Source of the DNA: Chitinophagaceae bacterium
Lineage (GTDB): Bacteria > Bacteroidota > Bacteroidia > Chitinophagales > Chitinophagaceae
Assembly: GCA_003168265.1 (NCBI GenBank)
Contig: PMSV01000012.1
Location: 1 to 64,000 of the forward strand
DNA: 64,000 bases
Direction: 5' to 3'
Shown: piece after piece, positions 1 through 8,363 of the stretch
How the letters are laid out: every line of letters begins with the position of its first letter
How positions within the stretch are numbered: the first letter of the stretch is position 1
The notes under the pieces: generated by a model
Databases searched by the model: none
What the model was told of the DNA's origin: nothing
What the model saw: the letters and a program-made list of their open reading frames with translations, nothing else
Program-made: the position numbers and the translations under genes

Positions 1-106
1 GAAACATAGCTAATATATTTAGTTCAAAGATACTAATGTATTTAGTTCATCCAATTCCCTATCTTTGTTTTGAGTTCATTCTGCCTAATCCTATTTATTT
101 ATAATC

Positions 107-564
107 TCCTTATATCTTGAGAAAAAAATCAACCAAACCAAATAATCAGTAAGGAGGCTCTCTGCGTGCTTTATCCTTGAAGGTCCAGAAAATAAAGTTC
201 AGGGATATTATACTCTGTCAAGTTCTTCAATAAAGAGAGACCTATTGCCCGATTCCATCCGAAATGTGATGCCCCCCTTCTATCATGATCTCCTTGCAAC
301 ACTCTTGGGCAGGCTGGCCGTGGACATTACTTGCAAGGGTATGAAGCTAGGAGAAGTTCTGGTGATTGATACCCTGAAACGCAGTTATGAAATTTCTACA
401 ACCGCCATCGGATCAACGGCAATAATTGTCGACCCCATCGATGAAGAAGCAACAGGTTCTATCTTAAGTATGGGTTTATTCTCTTGCCAGACAGTGGCAA
501 AATGTTTATTCCTTTGAAAACAGTCGCAACGCTAGGTCCTCTGTCACGAAGCGCCTTCCACTGA
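107..564 (+). pseudogene. Decayed GNAT acetyltransferase, toxin-like (TacT/AtaT type)
   Basis: In frame 2 the translation carries the hallmarks of the GNAT toxins that pair with DUF1778 antitoxins: an RRLSACFIL segment (152-178), the signature GYYTLS (203-220), and LLGRLAVD (302-325) before the acetyl-CoA loop. The frame is broken twice. A TAA at 143-145 sits where relatives usually have Gln in a QD/QS pair. Near 454 one base appears to be missing, because the FYLKYGF and LPDSGKMFIPLKTV segments continue in the next frame to a TGA at 562-564. The CoA loop (CKGMKLGE) is also degenerate compared with QGKGLGE. The N-terminal start is not visible, and no antitoxin gene is seen in the 100 bases upstream. 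Family assignment rests on recalled motifs and was not checked by a search. Confidence 0.72.
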
Positions 565-628
565 TTTCCTAAGCTTTGATTAGGTTGAGATAATGGGTTT
601 TGTGCTAACTTACTAAAAAATCAAGAAT

Positions 629-1180
629 ATGGACTCGAACAGACTTTCAAAGGCCATGCAAACAGCCCTGAATTCGCAGATGAACAAGGAGAACCTTCAG
701 GCGCAGATCTATTTATCTTATGGATGCTGGGCGGATAGTGAGGGCTATGAAGGCATTTCGAACTTCCTTTTCCGACATTCCAAGGAAGAGCGGGATCATA
801 TGATGAAGTTTCTGGAGTATATTCTGAAACGGGGCGGTAAGGTAGCAGTTTCGGAGATCCCGGCGCCGTCGGCGAATCCGACGAGTGTAAATGACTGTTT
901 TGAGAAGGTTTTTAAGCAGGAGGTCGACAATACGAAGTCGATCTATAGCCTGGTGAAGCAGTGTATGGAGGAGGAGGACTGGGCGACCTGGAATTTTATG
1001 CAATGGTTTGTCATGGAGCAAACCGAAGAGGAAAATCTCGCCATCGAGCTTTTGGATATGATCCGGGTGGCTGGCGGAAAGGATGCTTCGCATAGCGCTC
1101 TGTTCTCCCTGGATAAGCGGATGGGGGAAAGGGGGGGTGATGCCAGGCTTGCGCAGGAGGTGACGACGGATAGGCCTTAG
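629..1180 (+). CDS. ftnA: Ferritin (bacterial non-haem ferritin)
   Basis: This 183-residue protein is a four-helix-bundle ferritin that oxidises Fe(II) and stores it as a ferric mineral inside a 24-subunit cytoplasmic shell. Residues expected at the ferroxidase centre are visible: Glu21, Glu54 and His57 in EERDHMMKF, Glu98, and the Glu130/Gln131/Glu134 cluster in EQTEEE. The length is close to the usual 165-180, with a short Gly/Arg-rich tail after the last helix. The ATG is preceded by an AT-rich leader, and the gene stands alone between two decayed loci. The motif pattern makes the family call firm. The ftnA symbol is by similarity, and a Dps or bacterioferritin assignment fits less well. 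Confidence 0.93.
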   Translation: MDSNRLSKAMQTALNSQMNKENLQAQIYLSYGCWADSEGYEGISNFLFRHSKEERDHMMKFLEYILKRGGKVAVSEIPAPSANPTSVNDCFEKVFKQEVDNTKSIYSLVKQCMEEEDWATWNFMQWFVMEQTEEENLAIELLDMIRVAGGKDASHSALFSLDKRMGERGGDARLAQEVTTDRP

Positions 1181-1328
1181 TGTAAGCTCCGTTATTTCCA
1201 GCCTTTTTAAAGAAAACATATATTATGACAATCTCACAGGACTAACTAAGATAGAATTTGCCGCATATAAATTAGATGGAAAATCAGAAATGGATCTTGG
1301 CGACATTGCCCTCTTGACGACAATTCGA

Positions 1329-1490
1329 TTTGACAAAACGAAAAGACAGTAACAAGAAACCATCATAGACAAGCACGTATTTTGACTGAGCCAATTCGCC
1401 AAAATTTATGTCCTGAGTTATCAGGATCCGCGCTTCCTGATTAGATATCTGCAAGACTGTTATAATTCTGGGGTCAAATCGAGCAATGTT
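1329..1490 (-). pseudogene. Remnant of a DUF5615 (PIN-like) protein
   Basis: The minus strand between the ferritin and the T9SS protein gene is open from about 1490 to 1329. It encodes RFDPRIITVLQ, then SNQEARILITQDINFGELA, then a GFLLLSFRF strand. The middle part closely resembles the acidic ILLTxDKDFGEL core of DUF5615 proteins, which are predicted PIN-like nucleases often found as toxins. The first roughly 40 residues, including the usual first catalytic Asp, are absent, and no start codon is available. It is therefore a scrap rather than a gene. The rest of the 314-base interval (1181-1328) shows nothing I can support. Family assignment is from the motif alone. Confidence 0.45.
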
Positions 1491-1494
1491 TGCT

Positions 1495-4146
1495 CTAAGG
1501 CCTGCTTATTAGCACCATGCTGGTTTGTTTGATACCTTCCGCCGTCGCGATCTCGACCAGATATGGCCCTGGCGGATAATCACCTATGGGCATATGCACA
1601 ATGGCAGGCTGGGAGCTCTTCACTTTTATCGTTTGCAATAATTTTCCCGACTCGTTGAATAAACTAATGTACAAATCTGAATATAGGTTACTTATAGAGA
1701 CATTTAAAATACTGCTTGCAGGATTGGGATAAATGCGGATATTTTTAGCTGGCGGAATACTCACGCTTTTTATCTCAGAGTATGTAATGCTTCCATCCAT
1801 GTTCGCTATTTTAAGGCGATAATAATTGATGCCGCTTGCCGGGCCTGCATCAATATAAGAGTAAGCGGTTTGTTGAGGTGCATTGCCTTTGGCCTGCACC
1901 GTGCCAATAGTCTGCCAGCCCGATCGATCAGTGCTTCTCAGGATATCAAAATAGGCGGAACCTATTTCCGGAGCAGCATCCCATGACAGAAATACGGCAT
2001 TGTCGTTATTCAGCATAGCATTGAAATCGATAAGGACCAGGGAAAGTGGGGTGCCATTCATGCGTACGCTGAAGGGGGAAAAACTGCTGAACGAGGAGGT
2101 CGCTGTTTCGGAGGATACGCTGCCGCTTCCGGAAGCAATTTGCCAGCTCCCGCCAGTATAATGTGAGACCCCGATATCCAGCCCATAAGTCTGGAACACC
2201 GAACCTTCAAGGGCAGTCCCGGAAGCTGCCCAATTTAAAGCAATTGTAGCGCTCCCTGAGCCCGAAGTACGGCTAATATCCCATATGGCATTAACGATCT
2301 TGCTCAGCGCACTGCCACTGATAGGGGTGCCATTCGCAGCCCCGTTGGTAGTTGCCCCCTGAAAGACAAACACCGAAAAATTTTCGCCGGTGGTTGCACC
2401 GGGATTGACCGTGACCGGCATATAATAGGACGACGTCCCTATAGGGAAAAGGTCGGCAGTATTGGTCGCGAGGCTGTTGATGTTCAGCTCACCAGTGGTA
2501 GTGGCCCCGTTGCCGGTTATGATGTAATCGCTTGCCGATGCCCCTGTGATAGCAGGAGCCCCCGCATTAATCGTCAGGGAATAATTGGTAGCATCCAAAT
2601 TGCCACTGGTAAGACTAAGCTGGTTAGTTATTGATGTTGCGACACCGAGCACCGTGTTCGCTCCGCTCGTGCTGATGGTGAGTTTATTGAAGGTGGTGGT
2701 CTGTGTGCCTCCGATCGTTTGCGCAGCACTGCCATTAAGTATAACAGTAGTGTTTGTAAAGGTGAATGTGCCGCCGTTATTGGTCCAATTTCCGCCGACA
2801 TTGATGGACGTAGTGCCGGTAGGGGCCAGGAAAGAGCCGGTCGATAGCATTAGAGTCCCCGTCACATTTAGGGGGCTTGCTGCGATCGTTTTTGTTCCGG
2901 CGCCAGAAACAGTCAGGTTATAATAAGTAGGGGTGACAGAAATGGTCTGTGCCGAGCCTGAGACATAGGAAACTGTGCCTGTGCCTGCAGTAAACACGGC
3001 AACTGTCCCTGTCCAGGTACCGCTTATATCCAGGGTACTTGACCCACCATTCAAAGTCCCTTTTGTCATTGCCAGGTTGGTCACGGCATGGGTCAAACCT
3101 AAGCCAAGATTGAGTGTGCCGCCATTGCCATTCATCGTCAGTGGTCCGGAAGTTATATTGCCGGTCAGCGTTGATGTTCCTGCGGTCTTTGTGAATGATA
3201 TAGTACCGGTCGTGCTGAAACCGGCAATACTGTTTGCAGAAACCGTTCCGCTGATGGTGACGTTATCAGTGCCAAAGGCTAATGTGCCACCACCCGTATT
3301 GGTCAAATTCCCCTGGATAGTCAGGTTCCCGTCAGTGCCTGCTGTGCCTGAGCCGGAAAAGCTAAGGTTCTGATAGGTAATCGCTGAGTATATGGTGGGG
3401 TTTGTATTGGTATAGAGGATAGTATTGCCTGCCGATGGGCTGCCGATCGTGGTAACAGTGTAATCCCCGGCCCAGGTAGCCGCGTCCACAATCAGCGTGC
3501 CTGCTCCCAGAGTCAGTTTATTTATGGTTATAGCGAAGCCATTGGGATTGAAAGTGCCTGATTGGATAGAAAGCCCCTGGTTGCTGAATGCCATGCTGCT
3601 CTCCATGATCACCTGGCCTCCGGAATTGTTTATGGTGATAAGCCCCGAGCCACCGATGCCTGTAGTGATGACCCCTTGCAAAGTCTGGTTCCCTGTCCCG
3701 TCAAAGGTCACATTTTCGCCGGTATTGCTGGAAGTGCCGCTGAAAGTCCAATTGCCCGTCAGCGAGATGTTTCGGTTACCGATGGAGGTATATCCCAGGG
3801 TACCGTTCCCGGCTACTGAACCAAAGGAAGTGATACCATCGCCGGCAACTGTAAGAAAGTTCCCTCCTGTAAGGGTAAGCGTGCCGAGGATATTTATTGC
3901 CCCGCAAGACTGATTTGTCCCGGTACTGATTACAGCGCCAGCAACGATCACAACAGAATCTGAGGTGCCTGGGACAACGCCGCCAACCCAGGTAGATGGA
4001 GTGGCCCAGCTCGTGGCGACTACCTTTGAGACAATAATAGCGGCCTTTGCAGGCAATCCCGGTAAGGATGCCGCAAGCCCTATCAGAAATACCCTTAGAA
4101 AGGATTTTGGCTTTTTCACGCTATTGGATTCATTAAAAGACAGCAC
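1495..4146 (-). CDS. Secreted repetitive beta-helix protein with T9SS sorting domain
   Basis: This 883-residue protein starts at a GTG. It has a hydrophobic signal peptide (residues about 17-35, ending at PAKA). A segment starting ATPSTWVGGVVPGTSDSVVI looks like the start of a G8-like or filamentous repeat domain. Residues about 60-560 are a long run of Gly/Thr/Ser-rich repeats with LTLTGG, TGTISFT and GNWTNNGG strands, typical of a right-handed beta-helix. Residues about 700-790 look like a fibronectin-type/jelly-roll region (SWDAAPEIGSAYFDILRS). The last 75 residues form a type A T9SS C-terminal domain (IRIYPNPASSILNV, then GPYLVEIATAEG). It should be exported by Sec, moved across the outer membrane by T9SS and attached to the surface. 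The role is unknown; adhesin or matrix protein is a guess. Long open frames antisense to it are composition artefacts. Confidence 0.85.
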   Translation of the reverse strand: MLSFNESNSVKKPKSFLRVFLIGLAASLPGLPAKAAIIVSKVVATSWATPSTWVGGVVPGTSDSVVIVAGAVISTGTNQSCGAINILGTLTLTGGNFLTVAGDGITSFGSVAGNGTLGYTSIGNRNISLTGNWTFSGTSSNTGENVTFDGTGNQTLQGVITTGIGGSGLITINNSGGQVIMESSMAFSNQGLSIQSGTFNPNGFAITINKLTLGAGTLIVDAATWAGDYTVTTIGSPSAGNTILYTNTNPTIYSAITYQNLSFSGSGTAGTDGNLTIQGNLTNTGGGTLAFGTDNVTISGTVSANSIAGFSTTGTISFTKTAGTSTLTGNITSGPLTMNGNGGTLNLGLGLTHAVTNLAMTKGTLNGGSSTLDISGTWTGTVAVFTAGTGTVSYVSGSAQTISVTPTYYNLTVSGAGTKTIAASPLNVTGTLMLSTGSFLAPTGTTSINVGGNWTNNGGTFTFTNTTVILNGSAAQTIGGTQTTTFNKLTISTSGANTVLGVATSITNQLSLTSGNLDATNYSLTINAGAPAITGASASDYIITGNGATTTGELNINSLATNTADLFPIGTSSYYMPVTVNPGATTGENFSVFVFQGATTNGAANGTPISGSALSKIVNAIWDISRTSGSGSATIALNWAASGTALEGSVFQTYGLDIGVSHYTGGSWQIASGSGSVSSETATSSFSSFSPFSVRMNGTPLSLVLIDFNAMLNNDNAVFLSWDAAPEIGSAYFDILRSTDRSGWQTIGTVQAKGNAPQQTAYSYIDAGPASGINYYRLKIANMDGSITYSEIKSVSIPPAKNIRIYPNPASSILNVSISNLYSDLYISLFNESGKLLQTIKVKSSQPAIVHMPIGDYPPGPYLVEIATAEGIKQTSMVLISRP

Positions 4147-4187
4147 CTATAACTAAATGCTAACAATTAAACGAAATATTTGCACCT

Positions 4188-4476
4188 TTAATATGCGATT
4201 CCCAGACGAAGGGGTAACTTTCTGAACAATTTTAAGATAAAAACGTAAGCAACTCTATCTATAAAAAAAATAATTGTAGGAAAGTCATCTAGCACGTTTT
4301 CAACATCAAGAAATATTTCATAGGAACGTTGGCAAAAAACAATTAGATTAAAGGACGATCCTTCATAATTATTTCTTTTCAAATGAATTAAATTTTCAAA
4401 TAGTGCAACGTAATTATCGTTTCCACTGTCGAAGCTATTACGCTTACCATTTTGAACAATTTCAATAAAGATCTAC
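4188..4476 (-). pseudogene. Possible gene remnant, cyclase-like C-terminal fragment
   Basis: The interval 4147-4503 has no good gene. Its minus strand stays open for about 96 codons from a TAG near 4477 to a stop at 4188, which is long for such AT-rich DNA. The only ATG lies well inside (4382). The translation reads SFDSGNDNYVALFENLI, later FLDVENVLDDFPTIIFF, and ends PLRLGIAY. That last string recalls the PLRGGIAYGE motif seen in class III nucleotide-cyclase-like proteins, and the frame breaks right after it. I regard it as a weak candidate for a decayed gene; random open frame is the main alternative. Confidence 0.22.
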
Positions 4477-4503
4477 TTCGGACAAACCTAAAATTTTAAT
4501 CTC

Positions 4504-5211
4504 TTGAAAAAAATTCACCTTACCATAGTAACCTTCTTTTCAAGTGCATTTGCCTTGTGCCAACATACTGAATGAGCCTTATCCCTCAACTCAGGTCTTT
4601 TTTCATTTGCCGGGCCTGCAACTACCATTAACAGTTTCATCAATTATTCCAGCAAGCCTCCTGCATCCTATACCAATAATCCTTGTGGGAGCCGAATGGC
4701 CCCCTGTTATGGGCTTTCAGGCAATTGGAAAAAGGTATCAAAAAGAAACCTGATTTTTGGTTTAGATCTCGGTTACTAAGTACTTCGAAGCAAGGTCTCA
4801 ATCAATGCAGTCGATGGCACCAACGGAGATCTTGCATTTAGTTTACCAGCCAACGGAAAGACCTACCTGAACACCGGTTTTATCAATTTAGCTCCCTATA
4901 TTGGCTACCGGCTCCATCCAGGCAAATTGGATCTGGATCTTACAGCAGGAACTGACCTTGCCATGTGCCTAAATAGTAGCGAGAAAGGAGAAGCGATTGC
5001 CTCCAATGGCACAAAATACACAACCACACGAAACCGGAAAACGATAATCCTGGATTTCAGACCTCATATACAGCTAACGGCCTATTATCATAAAATAGGA
5101 ATTTATGTCGGGTATTCCTTTGGCCTTGTTAATTATACATCGGTTAATATAGGTGGAGAAAGTGGGTGCTATGCGCGGTTGTTAAGATTCGGGGCAGTAT
5201 ATCGAATTTAA
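4504..5211 (+). pseudogene. Outer-membrane beta-barrel protein gene with two in-frame stops
   Basis: A single reading frame runs from a TTG at 4504 to the stop after residue YRI at 5211. It begins with a Lys-Lys plus hydrophobic signal peptide ending ALCQ and continues with barrel-like text: NLIFGLDLGY, FINLAPYIGYRL, LDLDLTAGTDLA, IGIYVGYSFGLVNYT, and a terminal LRFGAVYRI whose aromatic end resembles a barrel C-terminus. The frame is interrupted by TGA at 4573-4575, shortly after the signal peptide, and by TAA at 4777-4779, where a CAA would restore Gln. Both flanks of each stop stay in frame, so these are substitutions and not frameshifts. Any product from the downstream TTG (4927) would lack a signal peptide and half the barrel. 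I call it a pseudogene. Confidence 0.7.
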
Positions 5212-5312
5212 TACTGTCTAAATCGGAATGGAGCACCATCGCTAACCTGTTCAATAAGCCCTCCCTGCCTTTTTTTTACCCATTTAGGCGCAAATTAAAA
5301 TAAATTTGCCGA

Positions 5313-5996
5313 ATGAATATTTTAAAAAAGATCGCAGGAAAAACAAACTCGAAATTCATTTACCTGAATAAATCCTTCAAAAACAAACCATTTAAATTGC
5401 TTGACGTAGGCGTGGGCAATCATTCCCCTTCCAAAACAACTTCTCTTTTTCCCAAATGCGAGTATTATGGAGTGGACATTGACAAAAATTATAATAATAG
5501 CGACAATGACTTTAAAGTCATGAAAGAATTCTATGAAATGGATCTAACGGAATTGAAATTCCAATCGATTCCGGATGAATACTATGATGGAATTTGGATG
5601 GTACACGTCATTGAACACCTGCACAACGGTGACGAAGTAATCGAAAACCTTATCCCAAAATTAAAATCGGGTGGTTATATGTATGTGGAATACCCTGGTT
5701 TTAAAAGCACAAAATTGCCCTCGATGAACGAATCATTGAATTTCAATGATGATAAAACCCATGTCAGGGTTTTTTCTGTAAAAGAATTGACCCAACTCTT
5801 TAATAATAACGGATGCAGAGTTTTAAAAGGGGGTACGAGGCGAAATATCTATTTCCTGTTCGCAACCCCCTTCAGGGTTATTTATCATTGGATAAGAGGA
5901 AAAAAATTAGTTGGTAATATTTTTTGGGATATGCTGGGTTTTGCGGAGTATGTATATATAAGGAAGGAGGAGGAATCCATTCTGTATAAATCCTGA
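5313..5996 (+). CDS. Class I SAM-dependent methyltransferase
   Basis: This 227-residue protein fits the Methyltransf_11/23 fold. Motif I is LLDVGVGNHSPS (about residues 29-40), in which the usual GxGxG is loosened. An acidic end of strand 2 follows (YYGVDID), then a motif II/III region with DGIWMVHVIEHLHNGDEVI, and a post-motif LKSGGYMYVEYPGF. The C-terminal third is basic and aromatic, as in methyltransferases acting on polysaccharides, lipids or small metabolites; the substrate cannot be told. A perfect Bacteroidota -7 box (TAAATTTG, 5301-5308) lies only 4 bases before the ATG, but no clear -33 element is seen. Its low GC content and isolated setting in a decayed zone suggest acquisition. 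Confidence 0.8.
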   Translation: MNILKKIAGKTNSKFIYLNKSFKNKPFKLLDVGVGNHSPSKTTSLFPKCEYYGVDIDKNYNNSDNDFKVMKEFYEMDLTELKFQSIPDEYYDGIWMVHVIEHLHNGDEVIENLIPKLKSGGYMYVEYPGFKSTKLPSMNESLNFNDDKTHVRVFSVKELTQLFNNNGCRVLKGGTRRNIYFLFATPFRVIYHWIRGKKLVGNIFWDMLGFAEYVYIRKEEESILYKS

Positions 5997-6082
5997 AGTT
6001 TACATTAATAAATCATTAACTATTATACTTATTTTTTGATTTTTCATATGCTTATACGAATATTTGGCCATTCCGCACACTT

Positions 6083-6108
6083 AAAAGGAGATGATAGAAA
6101 TCATCTCC
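6083..6108 (-). terminator. Putative intrinsic terminator after the 6192-6599 gene
   Basis: A perfect 9-bp inverted repeat (GGAGATGAT / ATCATCTCC, 6087-6095 and 6100-6108) encloses a 4-base loop. Read on the minus strand it is followed by TTTT. It lies about 85 bases downstream of the minus-strand lipoprotein gene and could also stop transcription leaving the methyltransferase. Confidence 0.5.
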
Positions 6109-6191
6109 AGTGAAAAAACACAATCACTAAATTTTTTATTTCAGGGGTCCGAAAAATGGCTGAAAAAATTCCGAGGCCCGAACTTATCATA

Positions 6192-6599
6192 CTACCTCGT
6201 AAAATCAAAATAATTTACCATCGCAAAACAGAAAACTCCAAAGGGACAGGTACTCAACTCAAATCCACCCTGGGAAGTAAATTCATAGTAGAAACCGGTA
6301 GAATCCTTTACTCCCGCAGAATCCGAAATAAAGTAAATCCAGTCCCTGCTTTGTATCGTTGTCAGCACATAGCCCAGGGTATCTGGAGAAAGGAGTTCCT
6401 GCCCGGATAAATCATATCCGAAAACCGTAACCTGATGACTGTTTATAAAATTCAGGGAAGTCCTGCCTGCTGTAGGCACGTACTCCGTATAGATTCCGGA
6501 AAATGAGGGCTGGGAGGAGCTTTTGCGGCAATTAATCCCCGAAATCGCGCAATATAATAGCAATAAGCCAAAAAAATGGCGAATCCAAAATCTTTCCAT
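6192..6599 (-). CDS. Small hypothetical lipoprotein
   Basis: This 135-residue protein starts with a hydrophobic stretch (FFGLLLLYCAISGI) ending in a lipobox-like SGINC, so Cys25 is the probable lipidated residue. The mature part reads SFSGIYTEYVPTAGRTSLNFI and later SRDWIYFISDSAG, alternating hydrophobic strands in keeping with a small beta-sandwich. I do not recognise a family. Its DNA is AT-rich like its surroundings, it has no close same-strand neighbour, and it is followed by a putative terminator. Function unknown; likely periplasmic, anchored to a membrane. Confidence 0.6.
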   Translation of the reverse strand: MERFWIRHFFGLLLLYCAISGINCRKSSSQPSFSGIYTEYVPTAGRTSLNFINSHQVTVFGYDLSGQELLSPDTLGYVLTTIQSRDWIYFISDSAGVKDSTGFYYEFTSQGGFELSTCPFGVFCFAMVNYFDFTR

Positions 6600-6777
6600 C
6601 TGTTTTTTATATTTTGACCAAAAGAATACTCCAGACGTTGCATCATTGAAAAAAAATTATGCCAGTAGAACCATTCCATTTAAGTGCAAAAACTATCCAC
6701 AAAAAATCATAATATTACCTCTATTCCAATGATAAATTGAAGCGCTGCACTTCACTATTTTTACCAAAAAATACTAC

Positions 6778-7217
6778 ATGGGTCTCGTATATGCTGATAT
6801 AACATTAATCAATCTGGAAGATGAAATTCAGGCCAAAAGGCAAATGATAGGATTAGATGATATCGAAAAATAGAAGTCTCAATGCTCATTGATAGCGGGG
6901 CATATATGATGGCATTCAATGAAACCATTCAATCACTGCTTGAGCTCCCTTTTATCGAGAATAGAAAGGTCCGGGTTACAGATGAAAGGGTAGTTGAATA
7001 CCTGGTAGTGGGCCCGATCGCTGTCCGTTTTACAAACCGAAAAGCTCTTTGCGATGGCTTTGTATTGCCTGGCGATACTGAGCCATTGCTTGGAGCAATA
7101 CCAATGGAAGAGATGGACGTTCTGGTTCATCCCCAGCGCAGGCAACTCGTCGTTAATCCAGAACACCCGGATTATGCTGCTTTGAAAATGAAACAAACAA
7201 GTCCAATTGTATTGTAA
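6778..7217 (+). pseudogene. Clan AA (retropepsin-like) aspartic protease, frameshifted
   Basis: Two frames together give a complete small aspartic protease of the bacterial retropepsin-like type. Frame 1 from ATG 6778 gives MGLVYADITLINLEDE and reaches GLDDIEK before a TAG at 6871. Frame 3 then continues KIEVSMLIDSGAYMMAF, with the catalytic DSG triad, to LLGAIPMEEMDVLVHP and VVNPEHPDYAALK, the usual family ending. Restoring one base in the GATATCGAAAAATAG tract (about 6861-6870) joins them as DDIRKIEVSMLIDSG. The ATG at 6882 could initiate a 111-residue product that keeps DSG but lacks the first strand. True mutation and sequencing error cannot be told apart here. Such proteins in this phylum often sit beside toxin-like or mobile genes. 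Confidence 0.72.
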
Positions 7218-7280
7218 AGCGAAAAGCCCTTAATGTTTCCCTATTTTTCACAACCGTAGCCACCCTCCACCCTTTTCCCC

Positions 7281-8363
7281 CTATCCCCATGCCCTCATCA
7301 AAAATTTTAACCAATTCCTACCCATGATCCCTTCTATATCTTCCTGCCCATATCCCCTTCTTTCCAAAATTCCCGCGATCTTCACCAGGTCCGCGATAGT
7401 CGCGAGATCATAGGGAGATTGTTCCCGGCCAAATGCCCCATCGAGGTCCGAACCGATCCCGGCATGAAGGGAGCTACCAGCAATCTGGCAAATATGGTCG
7501 ATATGATCGACAACCTTTCCCAGATCACAATTCATGAGCAGGGGGTCCGATACACCCCGCTCCCAACGCGGGACCAGCATCCAGGCATCTAGTGCGGCGC
7601 CGATCACGGCTCCCCGCAATACCAATGCCTTGATCATCTCATCGCTGAACTGACGGTTATGATCTACAAGAGCCCGGCAATTATTATGGCTTGCCCAGAC
7701 AGGCCCGGAATAAATACCCAGGGCTTGCCAGAATGCATCATCGCAAAGATGGGTCGCATCGAGAATGATCCCCAGTTCATCCATTTTTTTAAGAAGCTCA
7801 ATGCCACGTGCACCCAATCTGCCACTCGAATCCGTCCCATTCGCGTAGCGCCCGGGCCCATAATGCGCAGGGCCAAGAGCCCTGAGTCCATAACCATAAG
7901 CCTTTTCCAGGTAGGTAATATCCACAATCGAATCAGCTCCCTCCAAACTAAGTATATATCCGATATGCTTATTAATCTTTAAACCCGCACCCACGCCTTC
8001 CCCCTCCCACTTTGCCAAATGCCTTTCCAATCCAACCAGGTCCCGGATCTGCACCAGCTCACCTATTCTTTCCATCTCCCGGTACCAGGCCAGTTGAGCC
8101 TGGGTCTGTGCCCAGGCCTGCTCAGGCGAGTGCCAGCCCAGAAGGCGGTTATCCCTGTCCGTGAATCGTGCGATCTGGGTCGCCACTACCAGGCCAATTC
8201 CCCCCTTTCTCAATTCCGGGAAACAAACCGTGCCGCGGCTCCGGTCAGGCTTATCCTGCATGCCCGCTTCCCATTCCCGAAGGACTTCAATAGGCAGACG
8301 CAGGTCCCGGTTCCATTCCATGGCATTCATGCTCAAGTCGAGGTGCGCATCAAATAGGAACAT
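7281..8363 (-). CDS. Membrane dipeptidase (peptidase family M19)
   Basis: This 360-residue TIM-barrel metallopeptidase hydrolyses dipeptides, and family members often accept a D-residue at the C-terminal position. The binuclear zinc ligands are visible: His7 and Asp9 in FDAHLDL, Glu141 in LEGADS, His205 in DATHLCD and His226 in SHNNCRAL, plus IGSDLDGAF near residue 305 as the usual active-site Asp segment. No signal peptide is present, so it is probably cytoplasmic. Its start codon directly abuts the stop of the upstream D-threonine-aldolase-like gene, so they are co-transcribed. It is the last gene of the proposed D-amino-acid operon and may release free D-amino acids from dipeptides. The substrate link is inference. 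Confidence 0.9.
   Translation of the reverse strand: MFLFDAHLDLSMNAMEWNRDLRLPIEVLREWEAGMQDKPDRSRGTVCFPELRKGGIGLVVATQIARFTDRDNRLLGWHSPEQAWAQTQAQLAWYREMERIGELVQIRDLVGLERHLAKWEGEGVGAGLKINKHIGYILSLEGADSIVDITYLEKAYGYGLRALGPAHYGPGRYANGTDSSGRLGARGIELLKKMDELGIILDATHLCDDAFWQALGIYSGPVWASHNNCRALVDHNRQFSDEMIKALVLRGAVIGAALDAWMLVPRWERGVSDPLLMNCDLGKVVDHIDHICQIAGSSLHAGIGSDLDGAFGREQSPYDLATIADLVKIAGILERRGYGQEDIEGIMGRNWLKFLMRAWG

Noticed and set aside
13-49. Two copies of the string TATTTAGTTCA at the left edge, with a related copy near 52720
   Set aside because: The copies are short and AT-rich, and no third feature links them to a mobile element; chance is likely.
2585-3913. Several long plus-strand open frames opposite the T9SS protein gene
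   Set aside because: They consist of Val/Pro-rich text that mirrors Gly/Thr-rich repeats on the other strand, and none has a signal, motif or start context.
4573-4779. Stop-codon readthrough or recoding as an explanation for the split barrel gene
   Set aside because: Two different stops (TGA and TAA) in one gene, one directly after the signal peptide, with no recoding structure seen, make point-mutation decay simpler.
6861-6872. Programmed frameshifting in the aspartic protease gene
   Set aside because: The A5 run lacks a classical slippery heptamer and downstream structure is not apparent; a lost base is simpler.
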